From positions 144,780 to 208,779 of the forward strand of contig CACWNW010000008.1 in the NCBI GenBank assembly GCA_902762305.1: 64,000 nucleotides of DNA, given 5' to 3'. Below the pieces are notes generated by a model, which searched no databases, was not told the DNA's origin, and saw only the letters and a program-made list of their open reading frames with translations. The position numbers and the translations under genes were made by a program. This DNA is from Fibrobacter succinogenes. Its GTDB lineage: Bacteria; Fibrobacterota; Fibrobacteria; Fibrobacterales; Fibrobacteraceae. Below, in pieces: positions 40,570 through 50,900 of the stretch (position 1 is the stretch's first letter; every line of letters begins with the position of its first letter).

Positions 40570-42328
40570 GTACAAGTTTTTTGGGGAGTGTTTGGTTTTT
40601 TCGTTGGTGTTTGCCATCCTGTTGACTTTCTTTGCCGCCTGTTCCAAGGACGTAGCTGGCGGTTCATCGGAAGATGCTGGCTTCCTTGCGCTTATAAACA
40701 AGAAAATCTCGGGTGCCGTGCAGAAGGGACCCTTTGTAACGGGCTCCAGTGTGGTCCTCAGGGAAACGTCGGCAGCGGGGAACCTTGAACCTACGGGTAG
40801 GGAATTTGAGACAACGGTCGTCAATGACGAGGGTAAATTTAAGTTTGGAGATCTTGATCTGGAATGCCAGTATGTGCTGCTTTCTGCCGAGGGCTACTAT
40901 ACCCGCGAATCTGACGGTTCTCGTTCTGAATGCCCTGTGCGCCTTGATGCGGCTACTAATTTGAACAAACGCAATACGGCGAACATCAACCTCCTGACGC
41001 ATTTTGAGTACAAGCGAGTTCTGAAATTGGTCGAGGAAGGTAAGACTTTCGCCGAAGCCAAGAAACAGGCTTCCCGGGAAGTTCTCGGTGCGTTCGGGGT
41101 CGAGATAGAAGTCTCTTCTGCGGAGGACCTGGATATATTCAATACATCGGAAGGCGACAGGATCCTTTACATCATCAGTCAATATGTTGATAACAGTATA
41201 TGGGAGCCTTGGGACGGCGAAGGCGGCGATTCTGCCTTTTGGGCCTATCTTTATGGCGAAGATAGTGACAATCGCAATATAGACTGTTCTAGATTGCAGG
41301 CCTTTATTGACGGGTTCGCTGACGATTATGCCGATGACGGTGTCCTCAGCGATACCATTATGCAATGGCTCGCGTCGGATGCCTATTTTGACATTCGGGA
41401 ATACCGCCGCCTGGAAGGCTTCGATTATGAAACGTGGGAAAAGGATGAGTATTCGCTAGAGGCTTATGAGAAATTTAACGATAGGAAACAAAGATACGAA
41501 TTCGGCAAGTCCCTGTTCTTGAACTATATGGGGCTCGAGATGTGCACAGAAGACCTTTTAGGGGAATATAGGGAATTCTACAAGCCGATCAAGGGTTTGG
41601 ATACCACTGATTATTCGCGGGTGCTCAGGGATGGTTATTTCCTTTGCGACGGTTCTATTTGGAAATTGACGACGAAAGGATACTTGGATTCGCTCAAGAT
41701 GAAAATTGACCATGAATCCGGAATGATGACGGATCCGCGAGATGGAAGGACTTACAAGACGGTCGGCTTTGAGTTCAATGGAATAAAGTATGAATGGATG
41801 GCGGAAGACCTCAAGTACAAATCCTCTTCAGGGCTCTACAGTTGGACGACAGCCTTGCAAATTGACAAAAAATACATGAAGAAGGCTGTTGAAGAAGGTG
41901 TGGTTGGATCGAAACATCAAGGAATCTGCCCTGACGGTTGGCATGTGTCCAATGACTTGGAATGGAGAGCCTTGGTTGGTTATGTCGGGGATTATCATAA
42001 CTTGTTCACTGGAAGATGGGATGGCTTTGGTATGCTCTATAATCGATTTGACTTCAACCTTGAACTTCCTAAGGGCGAAAAGGAAATTATAGAATATCAC
42101 ACATATCCGGCTGTTTATGTTGCTCAAGATGTTTCCGAAGACATTGAATTTTGGATGAGTGTGTATGAAGATTCCCATGATGAAGAACTTTTGGAAATGG
42201 TTGAGAGCCTTCGTGAGAATGGGAGGCATGGTTATGCCAATGTCTTCTTTGCTGTCGCGTATAATTGGGGATCTTATATATCAAATGAACCGCAAAAATC
42301 GGGTCGTATCCGTTGCGTGAAGGATTAG
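40556..42328 (+). CDS. FISUMP lipoprotein 2 (diverged TIGR02145 domain)
   Basis: A 590-residue lipoprotein; the ATG at 40556 is chosen for the AAGGAGGA site and the signal ending FFAAC. It has the shared N-terminal domain (AVQKGPFVTGSSVVLRETSA, NINLLTHFEYKRV), then an unusual ~150-residue middle region. The C-terminal FISUMP domain keeps DPRDGRTYKTV, WMAEDLKY, GICPDGWHVSNDLEW and RIRCVKD, but its second half is poorly conserved, with acidic insertions. It is AT-richer than its neighbours. First lipoprotein of the second TIGR02147 operon. Confidence 0.75.
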   Translation: MKRFKYKFFGECLVFSLVFAILLTFFAACSKDVAGGSSEDAGFLALINKKISGAVQKGPFVTGSSVVLRETSAAGNLEPTGREFETTVVNDEGKFKFGDLDLECQYVLLSAEGYYTRESDGSRSECPVRLDAATNLNKRNTANINLLTHFEYKRVLKLVEEGKTFAEAKKQASREVLGAFGVEIEVSSAEDLDIFNTSEGDRILYIISQYVDNSIWEPWDGEGGDSAFWAYLYGEDSDNRNIDCSRLQAFIDGFADDYADDGVLSDTIMQWLASDAYFDIREYRRLEGFDYETWEKDEYSLEAYEKFNDRKQRYEFGKSLFLNYMGLEMCTEDLLGEYREFYKPIKGLDTTDYSRVLRDGYFLCDGSIWKLTTKGYLDSLKMKIDHESGMMTDPRDGRTYKTVGFEFNGIKYEWMAEDLKYKSSSGLYSWTTALQIDKKYMKKAVEEGVVGSKHQGICPDGWHVSNDLEWRALVGYVGDYHNLFTGRWDGFGMLYNRFDFNLELPKGEKEIIEYHTYPAVYVAQDVSEDIEFWMSVYEDSHDEELLEMVESLRENGRHGYANVFFAVAYNWGSYISNEPQKSGRIRCVKD

Positions 42329-42339
42329 GAGAATAGGGT

Positions 42340-44574
42340 ATGTTTAAGCAAAAGGATTTGAATATGAAAAAATGGTTTTTGCCGGCATTTGCTTCTACGG
42401 CACTCTTTATGGCCGCGTGTACCAGCTCCGACGGGGAAAACCTTGCGGGGGGCACCTCGGAAGATGCGGGAATCACCGCGGTCAAGGACTGGGAAGTGGC
42501 GGGTGTGTCGCAGAAGGGGCCGTTCGTTACGGGTTCCGCAGTAACGGTGCAGGAACTTGACGGCATCACGCTCAAGCAGACGGGCAAGAGCTTCAAGGGC
42601 ACCATCAAGAGCGACAAGGGCGACTTCGCCATCAAGGATATCAATCTGCAGTCGCAGTATGCTATCCTCGAGGCCTCGGGTTACTACCGCGATGAGATTA
42701 CGGGCAAGAAGTCCACGGGTACGGTGACGCTCCGCGCGCTGACCGATCTCAGCAACCGCAAGATGGTGAACATCAACCTGCTCACGCACCTGGAATACGA
42801 GCGCGTGATGTACCTCGTAACCGAGAAGAAGAAATCTATTGCAGCGGCAAAGGCGCAGGCGGACGAGGAAATCCTTGCGGCGTTCGGCATCGAGGGCGAC
42901 TTCGGGAATTCCGAAGACCTGAATATCTTCGAGTCGGGCGACGGCAACGCGGCACTGCTTGCAATAAGCGTGCTGATGCATGCGGATGCCGACGTGGCGG
43001 GCCTTACCGAGCGCATGGGCGAGTTCAGTATCGCGATTGCGGAAGGCGGTGACTGGGAAGATGCCGATACCAAGGCCGTGATTGCGGACTGGGCGTGCGA
43101 TGCCGACCTCAAGGGGACTCTCGCGAATGTGCGGGGGAATGTCGAAGACTGGAAGTATGCGGATTCCGTGCCCGCCTTCGAGAAGTACGTGACGAACTTC
43201 TGGTGGGACAACTACGGACTCGGCCAGTGCACCTCGAAGCGCGAGGGCGATACCAAGCGCAACGTGAACAAGCTGAGCAAGCTGTATAACGAGTACTTCG
43301 TGTGCGAAGGCGGCCGCTGGCTGATTCCGGGCGATGATGCAAAATCTTCCAGTTCTGTGGAATCGCCGAACTCGTCGTCCAGTTCCGAAAATCCGCCTAG
43401 CAGTTCGTCCATCGATTCGGGAGAACCTGTTTTCGGTGAATTGACGGATGCCCGCGATGGTCGTGTCTACAAGACTGTGAAGCTCGGGTCGCAGGAATGG
43501 ATGGCGGAAAACCTGAACTATGCCGCCGAAGGCAGCCTCTGCTACGAAAATGACGAAAAGAATTGCGAAAAATATGGCCGCCTCTATAACTGGGAAGTTG
43601 CCTTGGATACATCGAACAGGGGATGTGGCGACAACTTCTCCGGGTGCAGGCTCCGTAGCGATTTCCATCCCCGTGAAGGAATATGCCCCGATGGCTGGCA
43701 CGTGCCGGAACACGCGGAATGGGACACGCTGTTTGCGTATGCCGATGCCCATGGCGAAGGCGAAAGCGCCGCGGATGCCTTGCAGGCGTATTACCGGGAC
43801 GATTATCTCGAGAAAACTTATTCCTCGGATCGCTTCGGCTTCAATGTGGTCCCTGCGGGCGTGTTTAATGGCAATGAATTTTCCGGGCTTGGAACTTCGA
43901 CGGAATTCTGGACGGCCTCGATAGAAACGACGGATTGGCTGAGCTATATTTCGATTACTCCTTCGACAATCCATTTCGTCAAGGGTTCCGGATCCAATGT
44001 GTATATGACGCATATCAGCCATGCCGTTTCCGTCCGCTGCGTCAAGGGACAGGGCGGGAAAAGGAACGGCTATGATTTTGATGCCCCGCGATATGAGGAG
44101 GACTTGCCGGAAGAAGTCGGGTTTATCCAGGATTATGTTTCGGATAAGGATCGCAGGGCATGGAATGACGATTCGCTTATGACATTCTGGTATGTCCGCC
44201 ATATAACAGGTTCGGAAAGCGTGCATACGAGCGGCAGAAATTATTCGCAGTATGTGTCCGTTTCTCTGGAGGATGATGCCAGGGATAGCCTGGAACAGTT
44301 CAAGGGCGTGCTCGTGGAAAACGGATTTGCCTACGTGAAGTCGGATTCTATCGGCCAGGCGACGTATAACGGGAGGGACGGCATTTACTTTATGCACGAG
44401 GTGGCGACAAGCGATTCGAAGGTCCGTCGCGATTATTATGAAAAGGAAACCGCCAAGGCGAGGTACGTAATTGTGGTCCTTGTCGGGGCGAATGTCTCGG
44501 CAGGAGAAAGTTCGACGGTGTTCAGGTATGGCTACTCCATAGAAGTCCATACTTACTATAAGCCAAAATCGTAA
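42340..44574 (+). CDS. FISUMP lipoprotein 3 with extra C-terminal domain
   Basis: A 744-residue lipoprotein. The start at 42340 (MFKQKDLNMKKWF) mirrors the start of lipoprotein 5 (MFTRKESVLKWG); 42364 is a possible alternative. The lipobox is LFMAAC. It carries the shared N-terminal domain (AGVSQKGPFVTGSAVTV), a Ser linker (~335-360) and one FISUMP domain (~365-570: WMAENLNYAAEGSLCYEN, CPDGWHVPEHAEWDTL, AVSVRCVKG). The last ~170 residues form a domain not seen in the other five. This tail (RDSLEQFKGVLVENGFAYVK, ARYVIVVLVGANVSAG) is unassigned. Last gene of the second operon; a terminator follows. Confidence 0.75.
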   Translation: MFKQKDLNMKKWFLPAFASTALFMAACTSSDGENLAGGTSEDAGITAVKDWEVAGVSQKGPFVTGSAVTVQELDGITLKQTGKSFKGTIKSDKGDFAIKDINLQSQYAILEASGYYRDEITGKKSTGTVTLRALTDLSNRKMVNINLLTHLEYERVMYLVTEKKKSIAAAKAQADEEILAAFGIEGDFGNSEDLNIFESGDGNAALLAISVLMHADADVAGLTERMGEFSIAIAEGGDWEDADTKAVIADWACDADLKGTLANVRGNVEDWKYADSVPAFEKYVTNFWWDNYGLGQCTSKREGDTKRNVNKLSKLYNEYFVCEGGRWLIPGDDAKSSSSVESPNSSSSSENPPSSSSIDSGEPVFGELTDARDGRVYKTVKLGSQEWMAENLNYAAEGSLCYENDEKNCEKYGRLYNWEVALDTSNRGCGDNFSGCRLRSDFHPREGICPDGWHVPEHAEWDTLFAYADAHGEGESAADALQAYYRDDYLEKTYSSDRFGFNVVPAGVFNGNEFSGLGTSTEFWTASIETTDWLSYISITPSTIHFVKGSGSNVYMTHISHAVSVRCVKGQGGKRNGYDFDAPRYEEDLPEEVGFIQDYVSDKDRRAWNDDSLMTFWYVRHITGSESVHTSGRNYSQYVSVSLEDDARDSLEQFKGVLVENGFAYVKSDSIGQATYNGRDGIYFMHEVATSDSKVRRDYYEKETAKARYVIVVLVGANVSAGESSTVFRYGYSIEVHTYYKPKS

Positions 44575-44613
44575 TGCAGGTAACAGAGCCTCTTTAGGAG
44601 GAGGACAACGAAT

Positions 44614-44638
44614 GCCCCGCCAATCTGGCGGGGCTTTT
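44614..44638 (+). terminator. Terminator of the second TIGR02147 operon
   Basis: GCCCCGCCA and TGGCGGGGC pair around ATC, followed by TTTT. Confidence 0.85.
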
Positions 44639-44659
44639 GCTATTGCTATGTTCCGGGAT

Positions 44660-44676
44660 CATGTTCTCAGAACATG
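44660..44676. promoter_or_regulatory. Palindrome upstream of TIGR02147 copy 3
   Basis: CATGTTCT-C-AGAACATG is a perfect 8+1+8 palindrome 113 bp before the start, the same distance as in copy 2. TGTTCCAA follows it, then GTAAAATTTA, in the same order as upstream of copy 2. Confidence 0.5.
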
Positions 44677-44789
44677 CAGTCATGTTCCAAAATGCCGATT
44701 TTTTCAAAATTCGCCTAAAAGTGGTAAAATTTAGCTAAAATCGCCATATTTATGTCCCAAATGCGCGAAATGTAGGTATATTTGTACCC

Positions 44790-45638
44790 ATGAAGGAAAT
44801 CGTTGAATATACGGATTACCGCAAGTATATCCTGGACTATTACGAAGAGCGCAAGCGCTGTTCCGTCTTTTCGTGGCAGAAGTTCGCCCAGGATGCCGGC
44901 TTCTCGTCGGCGGTATTCCTGAAGTATGTCTGCGAGGGGAAAAAGAACCTGAGCATCGGATCCGCGGGTTCTGTCGCGAGCGCCATGGGGCTCGCCGGCT
45001 ATGAACAGACTTACTTTGTGCTGATGGTCTCGTATGCGCATGCGAAAAGCGACAAGGCGAAACGTGCCGCGTTCGAGGAACGCTGTGCGCTTGCGAAGGC
45101 GCACAAGATGCGCGTGCTGGGCAAGGACGAGTTCGACTATTTCAAGTCGTGGAAGAATCCGGTGTTGCGCGAGCTTGCCCCGCATATGCCGGGTGCCAAA
45201 CCTCTCGAGATGGCGCGCGCCTGCAGCCCCTCGATTACCGCGGCCGAGGTAACCGAGACGCTGAATTTTTTGGTAAGGATGAAGCTCCTGAAGAAGGACA
45301 GGGACGGAAACTACCACCAGACGGACAAGACCATCACGATGGGCGACATGGATGTGGTGCCCGTGGCGGCCCGCGAACTGCAGCGCCAGATGGGGGAATT
45401 CGCGATCAAGGCTATCGACCTGCCGCTTTCGGAACGCACCATGTCCGGGTTCGTGCTCGGCCTTACGGAACGCTCGTACGAACGCATCCGCAAGGAGATG
45501 GCGGATTTCTACCGCCGCGTCGTGGCGATTGCGACCGAAGAGGACGAGACGGAACGCGTGTACCGCATGAACATGCAATTGTTCCCGCTGAGCAAGCGGA
45601 TTGAAACCAAGAAGGATTTGAAAAATAAAAAGGGGTAA
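44790..45638 (+). CDS. TIGR02147-family HTH regulator, copy 3
   Basis: A 282-residue regulator nearly collinear with copy 2 throughout (HTH region FAQDAGFSSAVFLKYVCEGK; WKNPVLRELAPHMPGAKPLE; tail YERIRKEMADFYRRVVAIAT). The starts align and the upstream regions share palindrome and box order, so the two are recent duplicates. The lipoprotein gene begins 6 bp after the stop. It opens the longest of the three operons, with three lipoprotein genes. Confidence 0.8.
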   Translation: MKEIVEYTDYRKYILDYYEERKRCSVFSWQKFAQDAGFSSAVFLKYVCEGKKNLSIGSAGSVASAMGLAGYEQTYFVLMVSYAHAKSDKAKRAAFEERCALAKAHKMRVLGKDEFDYFKSWKNPVLRELAPHMPGAKPLEMARACSPSITAAEVTETLNFLVRMKLLKKDRDGNYHQTDKTITMGDMDVVPVAARELQRQMGEFAIKAIDLPLSERTMSGFVLGLTERSYERIRKEMADFYRRVVAIATEEDETERVYRMNMQLFPLSKRIETKKDLKNKKG

Positions 45639-45644
45639 AAGGAA

Positions 45645-47912
45645 ATGAAAGGTGCGATGAATAAGATTTTTGTGGCTGCCGTCATGGCTGTTTTTGCGGT
45701 GGCGTGTTCCACCAAGAATGATGTTTCGGGCGGAGCTTCGGGAGACATGGGCATTGTCGCGAAGGATATCGCGGGCGAAGCGCAGAAGGGCCCGTTCGTA
45801 AAGGGTTCCGCCGTGACGGCTCGCGGAATCGACTGCAAGACGATGAAACTGACTGGAGAAGTTTTCGAAAGTGTTGCCAAGAGCGACAAGGGCGACTTTA
45901 CGTTTGACGATGTGACGCTTTCTTCTACGTGCGCGGTGTTCGAGGCGGCAGGAAAGTATCGCGATGAACTCTCCGGCAAGGAATCGGCGGGCGAGATTAC
46001 GCTCCATGCGCTGACCGATTTGACGGACCGCAAGAAGGTGAACATCAACGTGCTTACCGAGCTGGAATACGAACGCGTGATGTACCTAGTGACCGAGAAG
46101 GGCAAGAAGTTCGCGGATGCAAAGGAACAGGCCGAGAAGGAAGTGCTTGCATCATTCGGCATCGCAGGTGACTTCGACAATTCCGAAGACCTGACCATCT
46201 ATGAAAGCGGTGATGGCAACGCTGCCCTGCTTGCGGTGAGCGTGCTGATGCTGGCGAAAACGGATGAGGCAGGCCTTGCAAAGCGCATCGAAAAATTCGC
46301 CGACTCGTTCGCGGAAACTGGCAAGTGGAACGATGACAAGACGAAGGCCATGATTGAAGAGTGGCAGGTTGTCGCTACGGCCGACGGCACGCTCGATTCG
46401 ATTCGCAAGAATGTCGAGGGCTGGGGCTATGCCGACGTGGTTCCCGCTTTCGAGAAGTATGTGGAAGCTTTCGGGGCAGATGTCATCCCCGCCTCGAGCG
46501 ATAGCGAGACAAGTGTGTCCAGTAGCAGTTCTGCAAACGCGGGCAGCGAATACGACGCAACTGCAAATACGCTCAAGGACCTGCGCGACGGCAAGGTTTA
46601 CAAGACTGTGAAAATCGGCGATCAGGTGTGGATGGCGGAGAACTTGAACTTTGAAACAGCGGCCAGTTCTTGCTACAACGATTCGTCGAAATACTGCGAC
46701 AAGTATGGCCGGCTGTACACCTGGGCTACGGCGGTAGGCAAGTCGGAGGAAGAGTGCGGACCCGGAAAAGAATGCAATCTGCCATCTGGGAATATTCGTG
46801 GTGTTTGCCCCGATGGTTGGTATTTGCCTAACGAAGCTGATTTCGTGACCTTGATCGAGGTTGTGGGCGGCGAAAAAGATGCCGGCACTAAACTGAAGTC
46901 TACCAGCGGCTGGAATGACGATGATGGTGAAAGCGGCAACGGTACTGACGCTTTCGGGTTCTCGGCGCTGGCTGCTGGCATCAGCAACGCGGGTTACTAC
47001 GGCGTGGGTTCCACTACGAGCTTCTGGGGTTCTACGGAGTGCGGTAGCGAGGGCGTTCCGGAGACCGGTAACGGCTGCGCATATGCGATGTGGTTGGACT
47101 ATGACGACGTCAACGTAAGCTTGAGGAGTTATGCCGCTAAGGATTTGGGGTACTCGGTCCGTTGCGTCAAACTTGATGAAGGAACGGTTCCGAAATCCAG
47201 CAGCGCCGCAAAATCTTCATCAAATGATGTGGATGTTTTCGACTGGAGCATTCCGAAGGAAGCTTACTTGAATCCTGATATCAATTACGGCGAAATGACG
47301 GACTCCCGTGACGGGCAGGTGTACAAGACCGTAAAAATCGGTAACCAGACTTGGATGGCCGAAAATCTGAACTACTCCGACAGCGTTGTGACGCCGAGCC
47401 TCAAAGGCAAGAGCTGGTGCTTCGATAATGACCCTGAAAAGTGTAAGGTGACAGGCCGTCTCTACACCTGGTCGGCGGCGATAGACTCGGTGGCTCTTGC
47501 GAACGATGCGGAGAATCCTCGAACTTGCGGGAATCCCGATGCTTGCAAATTTGCAGATGACGTGCAGGGCATTTGCCCGAGTGGCTGGCATTTGCCTTCG
47601 TACGATGAATGGTATACCCTGGTTTCCGAACTAGGGGGCGAAAAAGCGGCTGGCCCAATTCTCAAATCGAAAATCGGATGGAACAAAAAAATGGGTGCAG
47701 ATGAAGTTGGTTTTTCCGCGTTGCCGTCGGGTGTTTGGGATGGTTCCGGTGATTTTGGTGTTGAGGGTGCGTACTTTTGGAGTGCGACTGATGCGGCGAC
47801 CTTCCAGTCGGACAATGTCAGTGTGATGTCTTTAGAAAATGAAGTTGAAAGTGTCATTCTGGCCCATGCGGGAAAATACTTTGGCCTAAGCGTCCGCTGC
47901 GTGAAGGATTAA
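45645..47912 (+). CDS. FISUMP lipoprotein 4 (two TIGR02145 domains)
   Basis: A 755-residue lipoprotein with lipobox FAVAC. The shared N-terminal domain (AGEAQKGPFVKGSAVTARGI) is followed by two FISUMP domains, about residues 309-508 (VWMAENLNFETAASSCYNDS, CPDGWYLPNEADF) and 549-755 (TWMAENLNYSDSVVTPSLKG, CPSGWHLPSYDEW, SVRCVKD). A short Ser linker joins them. The N-terminal half is almost the same, in DNA too, as lipoprotein 5, including a ~50-bp identical run around 45746-45799. This points to tandem duplication or gene conversion. Second domain resembles the single domain of lipoprotein 1 more than its own first domain. Confidence 0.8.
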   Translation: MKGAMNKIFVAAVMAVFAVACSTKNDVSGGASGDMGIVAKDIAGEAQKGPFVKGSAVTARGIDCKTMKLTGEVFESVAKSDKGDFTFDDVTLSSTCAVFEAAGKYRDELSGKESAGEITLHALTDLTDRKKVNINVLTELEYERVMYLVTEKGKKFADAKEQAEKEVLASFGIAGDFDNSEDLTIYESGDGNAALLAVSVLMLAKTDEAGLAKRIEKFADSFAETGKWNDDKTKAMIEEWQVVATADGTLDSIRKNVEGWGYADVVPAFEKYVEAFGADVIPASSDSETSVSSSSSANAGSEYDATANTLKDLRDGKVYKTVKIGDQVWMAENLNFETAASSCYNDSSKYCDKYGRLYTWATAVGKSEEECGPGKECNLPSGNIRGVCPDGWYLPNEADFVTLIEVVGGEKDAGTKLKSTSGWNDDDGESGNGTDAFGFSALAAGISNAGYYGVGSTTSFWGSTECGSEGVPETGNGCAYAMWLDYDDVNVSLRSYAAKDLGYSVRCVKLDEGTVPKSSSAAKSSSNDVDVFDWSIPKEAYLNPDINYGEMTDSRDGQVYKTVKIGNQTWMAENLNYSDSVVTPSLKGKSWCFDNDPEKCKVTGRLYTWSAAIDSVALANDAENPRTCGNPDACKFADDVQGICPSGWHLPSYDEWYTLVSELGGEKAAGPILKSKIGWNKKMGADEVGFSALPSGVWDGSGDFGVEGAYFWSATDAATFQSDNVSVMSLENEVESVILAHAGKYFGLSVRCVKD

Positions 47913-47936
47913 ATTTAGGGAAAGGGAGAACAAGAT

Positions 47937-50900
47937 ATGTTCACGAGAAAGGAATCGGTATTGAAGTGGGGCGCTGCACTCGGGGTGTTTGCGGTGGGCG
48001 CCATGTTCTGGGCGTGTTCCGGCAAGGACGGTGTCGCGGGCGGCGCCTCGGGAGACATGGGCATTGTCGCGAAGGATATCGCGGGCGAAGCGCAGAAGGG
48101 CCCTTTCGTGAAGGGTTCCGTCGTGACCGTGCAGGGAATCGACTGCAAGACGCTTGAACTGACTGACGAAATTTTTGAAGGCAAGGTCAAGAGCGACAAG
48201 GGCGATTTCGCGTTTGACGATGTGACGCTTTCCTCTACGTGCGCACTGTTCGAGGCGACGGGTAAATATCGCAACGAACTTACCGGCAAGAAGTCTTCCG
48301 AGGAGTTGACGCTCCATGCATTGACGGATTTGAAGGACCGCAAGAACGTGAACATCAACGTGCTCACTGAACTGGAATACGAACGCCTGATGTTCCTCGT
48401 GACCGAGAAGGGCAAGAAGTTCGCGGATGCGAAGGAGCGCGCGGAGAAGGAAGTGCTTGCGGCGTTCGGTATCGAGGGCGACTTCGACAATTCCGAGGAC
48501 CTGACCATCTATGAAAGTGGCGACGGCAACGCGGCCCTGCTTGCGGTGAGCGTGCTGATGCTGGCGGAAACTGACGATGCAGGCCTTGTAAAGCGCATCG
48601 AGAAGTTCGCGGACTCGTTCGCGGAAACGGGCAAGTGGAACGATGACAAGACGAAGGCTACGATTGAAGAGTGGCAGGTGGTCGCTACGGCCGACGGAAC
48701 GCTGGATTCGATTCGCAAGAATGTCGAGGGCTGGGGTTATGCCGACGTGGTGCCCGCATTCGAGAAGTACATCGAAGTCTTCGGCGACACCGTCATCCTG
48801 AGCAGCGACAGCGAATCCTCTTCCAGCGTCACACCGAAGTCGAGCGATAGCGAGACAAGTGTGTCCAGTAGCAGTTCTGAGCCTGCCGAAGGCTCGTTTA
48901 CAGACCCTCGTGACGGCAAAACCTACAGGACCGTAAAAATCGGTGACCAGGTGTGGATGGCGGAAAACCTGAACATTGAAACAGATTCCAGTTACTGCTA
49001 TAATGATTCCACTAAATATTGTTCAAAGTATGGCCGCCTTTACTCATGGGCTGTTGCGAATAGTGTGTGCCCTGAAGGCTGGCACCTGCCGACAATAGAT
49101 GAATTTGAAACGTTGTTCGCTACGGTCGGTGGGGATTCGGTTGCAGGCGCGAAACTCAAGTCTACGAGTGGCTGGAATAGTAACGGCAATGGTACGGATG
49201 ATTTCGGCTTCACTGTGTTGCCTGCTGGTGGCTGGATGTGCAAGGACTTTGTGGGCGAGGCTGCTGTCTTCTGGACTTCTGAATGGAACGAAGGGTACGA
49301 TGATTATGTGTATGGTATAAAATTGTACACAGATAATACCATTGTGCGCCTGACCTACAGAAGCATGTATTACGCGTACTCGGTACGCTGTGTAAAGGGT
49401 AGTGCCACTGTTCCACCATCCAGCAGCAGCTCAAAGCCTGTCGAAACATCTAGCAGTTCCGGGAACTCATCGAGTTCGGAGTTTAAAAGAGTGCTGTGTA
49501 ATGTGGATACAGACAAGAACTGCTTTAAGGACGAACGCGACGGCCAGACTTACAGGATGGTAAAAATCGGCAATCAGGTGTGGATGGCGGAGAACATGAA
49601 CTACGAAACGGCAGGCAGCTATTGCTATAACGATTATGCCGAAAACTGCAAAAATTATGGACGCCTATACACCTGGGGAGCGGCCATGGATAGTGCCGGT
49701 GTATGGAGTACGGACGGCAAGGGCTGCGGACGTCATATACTCGATGGGGATGGCTTTGTGTGCTCTGCGACATTCCCTGTGCGTGGAGTATGCCCCGAAG
49801 GCTGGCACTTGCCCGATACGACAGAATGGTATATCTTGTTCGCCGCGGTAGGGGGACAATCATCTTCCGGCAAAGCGCTGAAGTCAACGTCCGGATGGGA
49901 TAAATGGGATGATAATGGCAACGGTGAAGATACTTATGGCTTCTCGGGACTTCCTGCAGGTGCTTCAAGCTACGACATGTTCCAATTCGCGTTGTTCTGG
50001 AGTTCTGTGGAACACTATACGGGGGGATACAACATTGATGCGTACGGTATGAGTTTGTATTATAAAAGTGCTGTTGCGAGTTTGTATAGAGAACCTAAAA
50101 GCGCCCAATTTTCCGTCCGTTGCTTGAAAAATGATGACGCGACTGTTCCGAAATCCAGCAGTTCTGTAGGATCTTCTTCCAGTGTCACACCGCAGTCGAG
50201 CAGCAGTAAGGGAAATGGCAGCTCCTCCGGCGTCACACCGCAGTCGAGCTCTAGCTCGACAAGTGTGTCTAGTAGCAGTTCGGTTGCTTTGGCGACATCG
50301 TGCAAGACTGAAACCAAAGACAATTGCGAATATGGAACTTTGGTCGATTCCCGCGACGGCCAGACTTACAAGACTGTAGAAATCGGCAATCAGGTGTGGA
50401 TGGCGGAAAACCTGAACTATGCTTACACAGGAGTTCCCTTTAGCTGGAATGGCCACACCTCTAATTCTTCTAGCTGGTGTTATGGCGACGACCCTGCCAA
50501 CTGCACCAAGTACGGTCGTCTTTACACTTGGGCTGCGGCTATTGACTCGGTTGCGTTGTATGACGGTGGCAATGGCGTAGACTGCGGTTATGGCAAGACC
50601 TGTACGCTGCCCACAAAGGTGCGTGGTGTTTGCCCCGAGGGTTGGCACTTGCCTACGCAAACGGAATGGAAAACGTTGATTACCGCAGTTGGCGATTCTG
50701 GTACGGTGGGTAAGATGCTCAAGTTCACAAGTGGCTGGATTTGCCCTGATGGAGATAGCCGCAATGGTACGGATGAGTACGCCTTTACGGCGTTGCCTGC
50801 CGGTATCAGGTTCCGAGATGGCACCTTCAGTTACGATGGCATCGACGCGCTCTTTTGGGCTTCTACAGAGAGCAATGGTAACTATGCATACAGCGTGGAA

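Noticed and set aside
42325..44550. 741-codon minus-strand frame opposite FISUMP lipoprotein 3
   Set aside because: An antisense shadow. The plus frame has a lipobox, shared domains and ribosome site; the minus frame has none.
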